Below are positions 52,156-63,644 of a DNA stretch of 64,000 nucleotides, one piece after another. The notes under the pieces are model-generated. The model was given only the letters and a program-made list of their open reading frames with translations. It searched no databases and was not told the origin of the DNA. The position numbers were made by a program, and so were the translations under genes. Within the stretch, counting starts at the first letter, position 1, and each line of letters begins with the position of its first letter. The stretch is from Galeruca laticollis (taxonomy: Eukaryota; Arthropoda; Insecta; Coleoptera; Chrysomelidae): contig OY998175.1 in assembly GCA_963921935.1 (NCBI GenBank), positions 309,341,484-309,405,483 of the forward strand. Direction: 5' to 3'.

Positions 52156-52385
52156 TTGAGCGAGTAATCAGCATCTATGTGCTATAGCGCGCCGTGCAGC
52201 CGCACGCTACGCTCGACTTTGAAATAGCATATCTTTTTTTCTTTTCAATATTTAGATCTGAAACTTTCCCAAAAACTTCTTTAGGTATTGCATTTTAATA
52301 CTTGATAATTAGTTTTTAGAAATTCGAAACTTCGTAACACAACTTTTGCATTTGTACGACAAAACTCGAAACACGTAAAAGTAAA

Positions 52386-52785
52386 CAATTGTAAATTTAC
52401 TGTTCAAGTATTAATTGTCGCAGAATTTTCGGAGTAGGCTTGTTGTTTAGATCTTTAGATACGCAATAGTCATAAAAAATTTCATAATGATACATTGATA
52501 AATGTGGAAGATATAGCGAGATGAACAGAGAAAAACGCCAAATTCAATTGTCTCAATTTTACCCGAAATTGCCGTTTTTTTCCATATTCCCCCAATTTTA
52601 TCGTAAAAATAATTTCATATTCGTATTCAGCGACCCCGAAAACATAGAGTAAAAGTGATCTTAGCGATTAGTACTGCGTGGTCACATACTGCTATTTCTA
52701 AGCGACTTTCTGGGGGTGTCCCGGTCGCCTAATACAAGAATTTTCGATAATTTACGATCCTAACCCCGTTTTTCTTCTTTTACAG
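52386..52785. other. LRP1 intron end
   Basis: No gene. Pyrimidine-rich stretch and acceptor TTCTTCTTTTACAG at the 3' end. Confidence 0.6.
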
Positions 52786-53031
52786 CATACAGAACATGCC
52801 AAAACGATGATTTCCATTGCGGAACTCAAGCGACGGATCCTTGTATTCCAAAAGAGAAAAAATGTGACGGTTACATCGATTGCAGATCGGGAAAAGATGA
52901 AGAAGGATGCCTTGGAGTATCCTGTCGACTAGATCAGTTCAGATGTTCGAAAGGACATAGATGTATCGAGATGTCCCAAAAGTGCGACCACAAAGACGAT
53001 TGCGGTGATAATTCTGATGAAGTAGGATGCA
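52786..53031 (+). CDS. LRP1: LRP1 exon: two LDL-receptor class A modules
   Basis: 246 bp between acceptor TTTACAG and donor GTAAGT, phase 1 at both ends, joining in frame with 19136-19267. It encodes two LDLa modules: CQNDDFHCGTQATDPC...CDGYIDCRSGKDEEGC and CRLDQFRCSKGHRC...CDHKDDCGDNSDEVGC. The second has the full calcium-binding DCxDxSDE pattern; the first is weaker (DCRSGKDEE). These are ligand-binding modules of an endocytic receptor. The boundary between the modules sits at Gly-Val-Ser-Cys. Confidence 0.9.
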
Positions 53032-53089
53032 GTAAGTGAACTAACTACATAATCAAAAAATTATACGATAATACAATGGTTTTCTTTAG

Positions 53090-53344
53090 ATTTCCCGGTT
53101 TGTCACGGCGTTCAGTTCCGTTGCGCGAACGCCCTGTGTATCCCGAGCCAGTTCCATTGCGACGGTTACCAAGATTGTTCTGATGGATCGGATGAAGTTA
53201 ATTGTACGGCCATAGCTTGTCCGGATAACAAATTCCTCTGTCCGAAAGGAGCACCTGGTGGCACCCACAAGTGTATACCCAAACATAAGTTATGCGATGG
53301 AAAGAAAGACTGTGACGACAACGCCGACGAAGAAACTGCTTGTT
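53090..53344 (+). CDS. LRP1: LRP1 exon: two further LDL-receptor class A modules
   Basis: 255 bp, phase 1 at both ends; the intron before it is only 58 bp (53032-53089). It encodes CHGVQFRCANALCIPSQFHC...DCSDGSDEVNC and CPDNKFLCPKGAPGG...CIPKHKLCDGKKDCDDNADEE. Both have the calcium site; the last module carries an insertion (KGAPGGTHK) and a terminal CC pair. The shortness of the 53032 intron next to a 33.5-kb one is notable. The donor TT|GTAAGT leads to a 6.9-kb intron. Confidence 0.9.
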
Positions 53345-56300
53345 GTAAGTTTTTATTCAAATTTTTAGTTATCAAAACATAACTTGAAAATTTCACCAGG
53401 ACCCATTAAGGGGGATTCGGTAACTTTTATCCTGCGATTTGGATGAAAATATAGGGAAAGGAGTTTTCAGAGACGAGAAATATAATCAGCAAATTAAATT
53501 TCCTATAGGACTTATTTGACAGGTCTAAAAAAACGCCAAAAATGTTGTTATACAATTTTCATGAGAATATGTAATTAGATGTTTTCGGTCATGACAAATC
53601 CATACATTTTTTTTAAATAGTTTACTTGAAAAATTTTTAGAAAATATTTTTTAATTTTTTTAATAATGAGAATATCGAAAAACGAATAGCAAAAGTAGAT
53701 TCCTCGAGTCAAAGTACTCGGTATTTGATGAATTTTTCCATATAAAAATTTTCAGATTTTTATCCAACTCGAAATTTTTGAAAACTTTTTAACATGCCTC
53801 CATATAAAAATCTGTTATTCCGAAATTATAGAAGATATCGATTTTATTCTTACACCATTCGATAGAGGGAAAATGCATCTTAATTACTGACCATATTTGA
53901 AGGAATTATAGAGGGTTAAAGACTGACTAAACATTTTTCTAAAAAATTACCATAAAAAAAATCGTAGTAGCTACGTTTATGATTGGAAAGGACTGAAATT
54001 GGTGAAAATTGAAAGAGGAACGTTCACACTATTATAAAAAAAATACAGCAACTTTTCACTGATATTACAAACTCAGTTATAAGACATCAAAGTTGAAAAT
54101 TTTTATGCAAAATCTTAATTTAGATTCCGATGATATTTTGCATAAATGTTTTTTTTGACATGATTGCTCAGTTGTTTGAAAAAAAATTATCTCGGGTGAA
54201 AAGTTGAGGAAATTTTAAATAAATGGGATTTTCCAGAAAACTATACATCAAAATCGATTTTGGATTCTACAACACGAAATATATAATACTGCATAATTTT
54301 TCTCATACATTCACAGAAAACCAAAATTTTCATGCTAAAATCGTGAAATTTTTTAATTTTTGGAAACATGTCTCCATAAAAAATCAATATATCTGAAACT
54401 ATGCACGATGTCTATTTTATTCTTACATCATTCAATAGAGGAAAGGCGAGTCTTATTTAATCACCATACTTCGTTTCTTTCATTTAGTATTCGTAGGAAT
54501 TATGTAGGGTTAAAGTTGAACAAAAATACATTATAAAAATTTACCCTAAAAAAATTCGTAGCAACTACGTTTATGAATTAGAAAAACTGAAATTGGTAAA
54601 AATCGAAAGAGGAGCGTTAATACTATCATTAAAAAAATAAGGCATCTTTCCACCGATATTACAGACCGAGTTATAAATCATCAAAGTTGAAATTTTTTAT
54701 GCGAAATCTTCATTTCAAAGGGTTGAAATTCGAAAGATAATTTTTTTGATTCAGATTTCAAACAAATTTTGCGTCGGAGGGTTTTTTCATACGGGAAATC
54801 CAAAAAATTTGTCAGTTGTTCGAAAAAAAATTATTTAGCGTGTAAAATTTAGAAAAACTATTGAAAATGGAATTTTCCATGTATGTCAAGTTAGCCCCCA
54901 CACCAGCGAAATTTTGAAAAAAGACAGTACAAGAATTATGTACTATTTATGGGGTAATTAGTTGCTCTAATTAAAATTTTTGGGCTCCAAACCGTTTAGC
55001 GGGAATTTCTGCTAAAAATGGGGGCTTGACGTCAAGCTAGCCCCCTACATACGGAAAGAGATCGCCAATCGAAAAAACAAATACCTCTGAATTTTGGGCT
55101 TTTTTGGGCCCTCGGAATACGCAAACGATTTTAAAGATGCTTGACATCAAGTTAGCCCCCCCCCCCACACACACAGAACGACTGCCGCTATTGAACAAAT
55201 AGTAACGCCTGAATTTTGGGCTATATATGGGCTCTCAGAATATGCAAAAACATTTTTAAACAAAATAAATATACAGGTTGTCACTAAAGTGTGAAATAAA
55301 TTATTTCCTAGACTATAAATACTTTTAGGAATAGCTGAATCACGTCGATTTTTAATATTAAATTCCCATTTTGTGTGTAATTGCCTAAATACATTACGCA
55401 ATCGGTCTTGCCATAGTGATGTAAACGAAAATGTGTTTGACTTGAAAGATGGGTCTCTTTATTTAGCAGGAATTAAATCTTAAAATTATGATCAAAAATT
55501 GGCATGTTTTTTAAATTCTCCGATACAAAATACATAATATTGCATTATAATTCTCATACATTTGATACAAACCACAATTTTTCATTTTTTTGCATAAATC
55601 GTAAAATTAAAATGCCCCAAGAAAAAAAGCAATAAATCTGAAATTATGCACGATGTCAACTTTATTCTTACACCATTCGATAAAGGAAAGATACATCGTA
55701 ATTATTCACCATACTTCGTTTCTTCCATTTAGTATTCGTAGGAATTATACAGGATTAAATTTGAACAAAATTTTTTTATAAATATTTACCCTAAAAAAAT
55801 TCGTAGCAACTACGTTTATGAATTAGAAAGACTGAAATTGGTAAAAATCGAAAGAGGTGCGTTAATACTATTATTAAAAAAATAAGCCAACTTTCCACCC
55901 ATATTACAAACCGACGTATAAAACATCAAAGTTGAACTTTTTTATACAAAATCTTCATTTCAAACGGGTTGGGTGGGGATTGAAATTCGAAAAATAATTT
56001 TTCGATTAAGATTTCAAAGAAATGTTGCATAGGGGGGTTTATTGATACGGGGAATCCAAAAAATTTGTCAGTTGTTCGAAAAAAAATTATGTTGCGTGTA
56101 AAATTAAGAAAAATTATTGAAAACGGAATTTTCCGGAAAACTATAAATCAAAATCAAAAATTGGCATGATTTTTAAATTCTCCGACACAAAATACATAAT
56201 ATTGCATGATTATTCTCGTAACTTTCCACTGATATTATAAACCGAGCTGTAAATGATCAAAGTTGAAATTTTTATTCCAAAATCTTCATCTTTGATTGAA

Positions 56301-56407
56301 ATTCGAAAAATAATTTCTTGATTAAGATTTCAAAGAAATTTTGCGTAGGGGGGTATTTTGATACGGCGAATCCAAAAAACGTTCTCAGTTGCTCCGAAAA
56401 AAACTAG
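53345..56407. repeat. LRP1 intron: repeated AT-rich blocks
   Basis: The block CGTAGCAACTACGTTTATGA and following ~150 bases (GAAATTGGTAAAAATCGAAA, ATCAAAGTTGAAA) occurs near 53955 (diverged), 54550 and 55801, and a partial at 56220. A separate unit TCAAGTTAGCCCCC occurs at 54886, 55031 and 55147 with TTTTGGGCT. No coding frame was recognised. Confidence 0.65.
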
Positions 56408-56640
56408 AATACGCCTCAGTGATTTGGTCGCCTGTCGATTAAAATTCCATACAAGTCTTAGAATCTATTCAGAGAAAATTTTCAAAATAATCGTATTTTA
56501 AAACCTGTGGTCATTATCCTGAAAGAGGTTTCAACCATAATTTACTGACTAAACAATTTGACATAGACCGTTTGATGGACCGGCGCAATTGTGCATCTTT
56601 GTCATTCCTACACAAAATAATAAAATTAATTGTTCTTATG
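56408..56640 (+). pseudogene. Non-LTR reverse-transcriptase C-terminal fragment
   Basis: The + text gives LEYASVIWSPVD, then LESIQRKFSK, HYPERGFNHNLLTKQF and RLMDRRNCASLSFLHKIIK, with stops near 56443 and 56485. These match the C-terminal reverse-transcriptase extension of Jockey/CR1-type elements. It is a short, old fragment cut at about 56645 by another repeat. Confidence 0.65.
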
Positions 56641-57514
56641 TATACAGTGTTAGGAAAATTACGAAGGCACTTATGTTTTATCATCAATGTGTTAGAAAGA
56701 GACAAAATATATATAAATTCAATGTATCATTCTTTTTCGCTAACAGGATATCATAAAATGGAAAACGTGCAATTACTGTATATCTGTAAAGACGTGGTGG
56801 AAGTATACTCCCACCATGTGTAAAGGTATGTCTGGTAGGTACCACTTTCGAGAGACGTGTAATGTGGACAGTTTAGATTATTAATTGAGAAATAATAAGA
56901 TTGTACTAAACTGATAGCTTAATACAATGAACAATAAAAAAAATCAACATTACTTTCGTTTATCCCTTCATGATTAATTTACAAAGAAATAATTCAACAG
57001 TAATAATCTAATTCACTATATTACTTCGGTAAGTATTGGAATAAATAACATAACATGCGAAATAAAATTTGTATTAATAATAATATGTGCTTCCAAATAT
57101 CTCAATTCTCATTTTTCGCTAACAGGATCTCATAAGTGGAAAACCCACAACGCCGGCCTCCTACAAATTCTTTGTAACTACTAACAGTATTGCAAATTTT
57201 CATTGTATATTTATATTAATTGTAAAATGCATTGTTCTAACACGAGAACAAGTTATAAGAAGATTTTAATTATGATAATTCAAGAGGTTGTAACAGATCA
57301 AGATATAATTAATTCCATCTATTTGTTGAATATTTTATTGTAATGCTGGAAATTATTCTAGTTTTCAGTTTGAAAGCGGTTAAAACCTTTACTTTTTTTC
57401 AGATTTGGCAACGTGAAATTGGTCTCGAAATATCTGCTGTGTTTCGAATGTGTTAGTAAAAAAATTTTGGTATCTTTATCGTTTGTATGCAAATGAGAAC
57501 GAATTCTCTGTGTA

Positions 57515-57533
57515 AACACACACACACACACAG
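57515..57533. repeat. CA microsatellite
   Basis: About nine ACA/CA units (ACACACACACACAC). Confidence 0.85.
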
Positions 57534-57629
57534 TACAAATTAAAAAAAAAACGAAAATAAAAATAAAACCGTATTCTAATGAAAATGCCTACAATTTTTA
57601 AATAAAAGTAATATTATGATATGTAATAA

Positions 57630-58744
57630 ATTAAAAAATAAAACTTCTTAATTCTTAAATGACCTAAAATCAAATGTTCGAATAAACCCCCGTTTTGAGC
57701 TAAGCAGTAACCGAGACGGTTATAAAATTCTTGACGAACACCTATGAGCATTTCAGGTGTTATTTGCATACAAATTTGTAAAATTTGTTCCCTTAGTTCA
57801 TTTAGAGAAGTGGCTCTGTTTTCTTGGAACCCATAAATTCTCGATTTTATATAACCCCAGAAAAATAAATCGTTGGGAGCCAGATCTGGAGATCTCGCAG
57901 GCCATCTTATGTTACCATTCGTGGAGATTATCCGATTGGGAAATTGTGTATTTAAAAAATTTATTGCTAGTCGATAATTATGTGATGCACAACCGTCATG
58001 TTGGTACCAGATATCATTGAAGTTGACACCTAATTGTATAAGGGCATGAGTAATTTGATTTTCCAGCATGTCCAAATATTTGTGTCCGGTTAAATTGCCG
58101 TCAATAAAAAATGGTCCAATTAAATGTTCACCTAATATTCCAGCCCAAACATTTAACTTTTGGGGATATTGAGTTCTATTATTGTAATGTTAGTGTAGAT
58201 TTGTCCTTGACCAATATCGAATAATGGATGAATTATGTGCACCATGTATGGGAAAAGTCGATTCATCTGTGAACAAAATATTTTTCGAAAAGATTCCGTC
58301 CAATTGTATTCTTTCCATAACTATTTCACAAAATTCCATTCTACGAAATTGATCGTCTGGTAAAATTTCATGGCTCTTTTTCAGTTTCAAACTACGATAA
58401 CCATTTTTTTTAGTACAGTCCGAATTGTTTTCGGATCAACATCAAAACCCTTAGCTAAATGAGTGGACGATTGTAGGGGATTATTTTCCACACTGGCACT
58501 AATTAAAATATCTCTTTCTTCTTTTTCGGGTTGGGTTTGACGATTTTGTGTACGCGGTCCATGTTTAGTAGGATTGACACATCCATGCTCTTCAAAAAAA
58601 TTTATAACCGTTCTCACTTGTTTTTGCTAATTGGTTGGGCATTTTGGAATGCCACAACAAACAAATTTTCTGCTATTTCTTGATATGAATGACCCTGGTA
58701 GTACCATTTTACAATTTGCACTTTATGGTGTACTTGCATACTCA
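57630..58744 (-). pseudogene. Mariner/Tc1-superfamily transposase, DD41D-like
   Basis: On the minus strand from ATG 58744 (MSMQVHHKVQIVKWYYQGHS, helix-turn-helix) the text runs with a stop at about 58620, a frameshift near 58390 and a stop near 58188. Catalytic residues: FTDESTFPIHG (first Asp), WYQHDGCASHN (second), and RSPDLAPNDLFFWGY (third Asp, 41 residues after the second, hence DD41D). It ends ...GGLFEHLI. These elements cut and paste at TA. At least three lesions make it inactive. Terminal repeats were not found by eye. Confidence 0.82.
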
Positions 58745-59439
58745 TTTTAATAAGATTTGCAAAAGATCGTTACTCATTCGCAAACAAACGTTTAGTGAAG
58801 TACCCAGATTGTACAGTTAAACATCTTCAACAGGCGCACGCGCGATTCGTATTCGTCTGGTATAATAATCTACGCTGGCTTTTAATTCTCTGTTTCATGA
58901 TTGTCCTTCTCTAACACACTGGTAACGCCATGTGACCATTATAATTTCCCTTTGGTCGTTAGAGGTTATCGTTTTACGTTGAAATTAAATGTGACCGATT
59001 TCTCTCACAAATATGAAGGAAATTTTTAAGGGCACTACAATCTATCGCGTGGATAGAAAATGAAGAGATGCAAACGAAATCGTTTTATCAGGAGCGTAGG
59101 AAACAGGCGGCTTACATTGAGATATTTTTAAAACCAGAATACAGTTGAACAAATATTAGCATACGACTTATTTCTCATTTTATGATATCCTGTTAAAGAA
59201 ACTGAATACACTTGTTTTACTACAACATATTGTCGCTTTTGGACTCTGTATTGTTGCCATAGATTATTCCTTATGATGTTAATGAAAATTATTATGCTTA
59301 TATTCATTAATTGTACCCTCAATATCGACGAATGTAATTTTTTTAGCTATCTTCCAGTGATTTTTTAGTGGTACTTATTTCAAATACCTACTAGGTAGGT
59401 TTTAATTTTTTGTTCAAATCATATTAGCGTGTACTACCC
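58745..59439. other. Mixed repeat sequence, no gene
   Basis: Contains the 5' region of the mariner-like copy and, near 59178, one copy of the CATTTTATGATATCCTGTTA repeat end. Nothing else is recognised. Confidence 0.4.
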
Positions 59440-60048
59440 GAACTGATATAGTGAATTAGTTTATTACTACTGAATTATTTCTTCGTAAATTAATCATGAA
59501 GGGATAAACGAAAGTTATGTTGATTTTTTTATTGTTCATTGCATTAAGCTATCAGTATAGTACAATCTTATTATTTCTCAATTAATAAAATAAACTGTTC
59601 ACATTACACATCTGTATTTCTAACATTAACTTCTTTCATTGCGATCTTTAACATAATGAGTTGTTTATACAACATTTGGCTGTGGTAAAGTGACTAGTAA
59701 TCGCCTGAATGCATTTCTAATGTGTTTATTTAAAACTGTAAGTAAAAGCCAGACATAAAAGCTACTGTACGCTTCGCGAAGGCGTTGCCTACCAGACATC
59801 CCATTACACAGTTATTTCGTTTCACACTTTATGATACCCTGTTAGCGAATAGGAGTAATACACTGAATTTATATGTATTTTGTATCTTTCTAACGCATTG
59901 ACGTTAAAACGTATGTTCCCTCGTAATGTTCCCAACACTGTATATGTAATCTTAATATATTTGTCCCTAGTCTCTTTCTCTCTTTTTTTCTTGTATTATT
60001 TACATTGGGTGTATACTGTTGAAAATAAACGTAATATTATTACTATTA

Positions 60049-60193
60049 GATAAGCAGAGCTAGTACGGGAGCATCCAGGGTAGTAAATCGAAAGGGGGTG
60101 CGCACATTTCCCACTCAAAATATGTATTTCTTGATTTTCAATACCCCCAAGCGACATACTTTTCTGAATGCTCCCGTACCGGCTTTGCTTATC
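60049..60193. mobile_element. Short inverted-repeat element (MITE) beside an LRP1 splice acceptor
   Basis: GATAAGCAGAGCTAGTACGG at 60049 pairs with the reverse complement ending at 60193 (GATAAGCAAAGCCGGTACGG), arms ~31 bp with few mismatches and GGGAGCAT in both. TA flanks both ends, as for Tc1/mariner-type MITEs. It carries no frame. Its right end lies 33 bp from the exon at 60227. Confidence 0.8.
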
Positions 60194-60226
60194 TACTTAT
60201 AAATTAATTTTTCTTTCCACTTTCAG

Positions 60227-62497
60227 CCAAATCTTCTTGCGCGATACTGGACTGCGAATACAAATGTAAAGCGTCTCTAACAGGAGGATCCTGTTACTGT
60301 CCAGACGGGGAAAAATTAGCAGCCAACAACAGGTCCTGTACAGATATAAACGAATGTATGGAATGGGGATACTGCGATCAATACTGTTCGAACCTCGACG
60401 GCGGTTACAGCTGTTCATGCGCTTACGGTTACACGATCAAAGATAAAAATAGATGCGAAGCTAAAAACTCCTCATCGTTACTTTTATACTTTGCCCACGA
60501 CAAAGCCATATTCAGCATGTCTAAAACCGGCAGTAACCTGAAAGTAGTCGTCAACACCACCGGAGCAAGCGGTTTGGATTTCCATTACAACATGAACGCC
60601 CTCTATTGGTCGGATACTAAAACGAAGAAAGTACATTCGCAACAAATAATCGGTACTTCGGGATTCGCACCTCCAGATATCGACCTGGCGTTACCGGGAT
60701 CCTGGTTACCGATAGCAGTAGCCGTAGATTGGGTAGGACACAAATTATACGTCGCTGATTCCGTCGGACAAAAAGTGGATATATTCGAACTACACGGTAG
60801 ATGGCACGCAATTGTATTGGCCTCCAATTTAACCAACCCGGCGGATATAGCTTTAGATCCGACTGTAGGTTTGATGTTCGTTGCAGATAGTTCCCAAATA
60901 TTAAGAACCAACATGGACGGTACTAAAGCGCTGTCTATAGTATCAGAAGCTGCTTACAAAGCTTCGGGTATAGCTTTAGATATAATCGCTAAGCGAGTTT
61001 ACTGGTGCGATTCCTTACTGGATTACATCGAAACCGTCGATTACGAAGGCAAACAGAGATTCTTAGTACTACGAGGACAACAAGTACCGAGCCCTTCGCG
61101 TCTAACTTTATTCGAAAGTAATGTCTACTGGACGGACGGTACTAAACAAGGAGTAATGTCAGTGTATAAATACGAAACCAGCAGCATACATTCGATATAC
61201 AGAATGAAAGATTTGCGAGATCTCAAAGCTATCAAGGCGTTCCACGCGTTGGTACAACCGGACGTACCGAACCCTTGCGGTCACAACAACGGCGGTTGTC
61301 AACATATGTGCGTGGTGACTAAAACGGATAACGAATTAGGATACAGGTGCGCTTGTAACATCGGTTGGAGATTAACTAAAGATGAACGTAACTGTGATCT
61401 AGTGATAGATTTTTTAATGTACTCTCAACAAAGGTTCATCAAAGGTAAAGTTCTTAACCCGGTGATAGAAGGTTTCAGCGAAGCTATACTCCCAGTAGTT
61501 TCACGCCGCGCTAGATTCGTCGGTTTAGATTACGACGCCAAAGATAATTTTATATATTACTCGGACGTACTGCAAGACGTTATATATAGAGTACATCGTA
61601 ACGGTACCGATAAAGAAATAGTACTAGCATCGCAGAACGAAGGAGTTGAAGGTTTAGCCGTCGATTGGGCGGCTAAAAATTTGTATTATATCGATAGCAG
61701 GAAAGGTACTCTTAACGTACTTTCCACTCGTAATGTTACGTACCGCAGAACTTTATTAAAAGATTTAAAAAGACCCCGAGCGATCGTAGTACATCCGAAT
61801 AAAGGTTTCGTCTTTTATTCGGAATGGGATCGACCGGCTAATATTTCTCGAGTATTATCCGATGGTACCGGTTTGTTGGTATTCAAGAATCTAACGTTGG
61901 GTTGGCCGAACGGGCTCTCCATAGATTTCCAAACTGATCGGATATATTGGTGCGACGCTCTACTAGACCATGTTCAACATTCTAATTTGGATGGTACCGA
62001 CGTTAAGACGGTAAACTCGAGGTTGATAAGACACCCATTCAGTATAGTCATTTACGACGATTACATGTACATCACCGATTGGAGATTGGACGCTATTATA
62101 AAATTACACAAACTCACCGGAGCCGATGAAGAGGTTCTCGTAAAAGAACCGCAGACTAACAGATTGTACGGCGTTAAAATTTACAGCGAGAAAGAACAGC
62201 CGATTTTGGATTCGCATCCGTGTTGGAGCGACAACGGGGGGTGTCATAAATTGTGTTTCGCTTTACCGAGCGAAAATACGAATCAGCTCGTCGCTAAATG
62301 CGGTTGTCCGTACGGCGAAAGACTTGCAGACGATAGGAAAACTTGCCAGGCCGATCCGAACCACGAACCACCGGTGCAAGCTTGTCCTAACAGTTGGGAT
62401 TTCACTTGCAGCAATCAAAGATGTATTCCGAAGTCGTGGGTGTGCGACGGCGATGATGATTGTTTGGATAATAGCGACGAAAATCAAAATTGTACCA
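60227..62497 (+). CDS. LRP1: LRP1 large exon: EGF, EGF-Ca, two YWTD propellers with EGFs, LDLa
   Basis: A 2271-bp exon (757 codons), phase 1 at both ends, between TTTCAG and GTAAGT. Order: EGF (CAILDCEYKCKA...), calcium-binding EGF (DINECMEWGYCDQYC...CSCAYGY), first YWTD propeller (~residues 85-340: ALYWSD, KLYVAD, LMFVAD, RVYWCD), EGF (CGHNNGGCQHMC), second propeller (~390-645: FIYYSD, LYYID, RIYWCD, YMYITDW), EGF (CWSDNGGCHKLC), LDLa (CPNSWDFTCSNQRC...DCLDNSDENQNC). That order after N-terminal LDLa modules is LRP1's; LRP2 differs in module numbers. Propellers drive ligand release at low pH. No lesions. The very large single exon contrasts with the small LDLa exons. Confidence 0.93.
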
Positions 62498-63289
62498 GTA
62501 AGTATGAAAATTTTCTTATTTTTCCTCTTCTTATTAATTACTTTGTGTTTGATTTAATTATGAGCGATTTTTACGATGTATATGCTGGTTCTTGTGACAT
62601 TTGAGATTTGTACGATGTACTTTTTTAGGTGTGGTGATGTAACTCACTTCTCACTCCATTTATTTAGATGTTTCGAAGTTTTATTTTACTGTGCTCCAAT
62701 TAAGAACTTATTTTAAATGTAGAATCTGTTTTATAAAGAGTTTTGGGGCATTTTGCCTATTACGTTACAATTCTGGGCGATGCCCGGTTTATTGTTAAAG
62801 AGAACGTACTTGGTTGCACTGTGGCTTGTGATGAAATGGGGAAAGTGTAGAGTTTGCGGCTTATTTATAGATGAATAGTATTGGAGATGAAGGGTACTTA
62901 CCGAAAGTGTTGAAAGGTTGTTACAGCGTTGTCAACCGGAGCCTTCCTCGCAGCGGGCAGTGTAATGCTGTGGTTCGTGTGATACTTTTATCGCACTAAA
63001 CCACCCTCCTCTTATACCTTTGGAGTGCGTGTACACCGGAAGAGCCGAAATTGCCATAACATCCCTCCTTACCCATCATACCTGATCATCCATTTGCCTC
63101 TCTATCCTCTTCTTCTTTTCTCTTCATTATCTTAATTATGTAGTCTTCGATCGTGTCCCAATTCCTTGTACATTGTAGCATGTATGGGACAATACTGTCG
63201 GTCATGGGTTGAAGTACATCGACCAAGTTTCCTCTATCGTTTTTTCTATCCCCCGCCATTCTGTAATATGTTATATTATCGAATGTAAT
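62498..63289. other. LRP1 intron start and R1-like element remnant
   Basis: Past the donor GTAAGT the sequence is AT-rich. On the minus strand 63258-63088 is a short open frame (MAGDRKNDRGNLVDVLQPM..., 57 codons) after the gag frame, and further GC-richer text to about 62640. It is probably the rest of the R1-like fragment, but no reverse transcriptase is visible. Confidence 0.4.
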
Positions 63290-63640
63290 TTATTTCTTTC
63301 CGTAGACCAAATCCCTGAATATTGGACACTTCATTGAGTCCATACGGTGGCTTTCTTTCTCACATTTCATACATCTCGGCTGGTTTTTACAATCCTGTGC
63401 CCTATGACCTTCGGTACCACAGTTCAGGCATTGTTTGGACCGATCAGTCCCCGTGCATATCTGAGCGTTATGCTCGTATTCCAGGCATTTCCAACATCTG
63501 AGGGGTGTATGCCTTTCTTTTATTCTACAGGCCAGCCACCCCATTCTTATGTGGCTGGTCAGGCTTATTTTTTCTGCGTTTTTCACGGCCGCCGCGATAG
63601 TGCCGATCTGACCTCCGTATTTTGTGTTTCTTACCCCTTT
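63290..63640 (-). pseudogene. R1-like non-LTR ORF1 (Gag), zinc-knuckle end
   Basis: A minus-strand open frame, first Met 63586 but open to about 63640. It shows three CCHC-type knuckles in order: CWKCLEYEHNAQIC, CLNCGTEGHRAQDC, CMKCEKESHRMDSMKC, preceded by GWLACRIKERHTPLR. Triple knuckles at the ORF1 C-terminus are characteristic of R1/I-group elements. The upstream part is replaced by the Penelope 3' end at about 63645. Confidence 0.8.
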
Positions 63641-63644
63641 TACG

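Larger units (their letters stand above)
48538..52385. mobile_element. Element with ~210-bp terminal inverted repeats, host of a piggyBac
   Basis: Arms 48538-48745 and 52176-52385 are near-perfect reverse complements (outer end TTTACTTTTACGTGTT, inner end GCACGGCGCGCTATAGCAC). Between them lie one minus-strand gene fragment and a piggyBac. No target duplication is visible. I cannot place the family; the gene fragment belongs to an insect repeat-associated family with a HALTGCDT-type motif. Confidence 0.75.
19268..52785 (+). other. LRP1 intron of 33.5 kb filled with transposable elements
   Basis: Bounded by GTGAGT and a pyrimidine-rich TTCTTCTTTTACAG acceptor. Both flanking exons carry phase-1 junctions and LDLa modules, so they belong to one transcript. 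Everything between is TE-derived or unassigned. Other host genes inside the intron were looked for and not found. Confidence 0.8.
56690..59900. repeat. Long inverted-repeat arms around a mariner-like copy
   Basis: Left arm 56690-57060 and right arm 59440-59900 match as reverse complements in pieces (AATTGAGAAATAATAAGATTG; CAACATTACTTTCGTTTATC; CGCTAACAGGATATCATAAA), with ~300 bp extra in the right arm near 59620-59800. Extra single copies of the CTAACAGGATATCATAA end are at 57120 (plus) and 59180 (minus). Family unknown. Confidence 0.65.

Noticed and set aside
60603..60914. Antisense frames within the LRP1 exon
   Set aside because: Shadows of a strongly coding, well-conserved exon.
60227..62497. 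Alternative identity as LRP2/megalin, yolkless/vitellogenin receptor or LRP5/6 (arrow)
   Set aside because: LDLa modules first, then EGF, EGF-Ca, propeller, EGF, propeller, EGF, LDLa matches LRP1. LRP5/6 start with propellers, vitellogenin receptors have longer N-terminal LDLa clusters, and LRP2 has other counts. The full protein is needed for certainty.
19136..62497. LRP1 exons as a processed or TE-borne pseudogene
   Set aside because: All four exons have intact splice sites, consistent phase 1 and no lesions.
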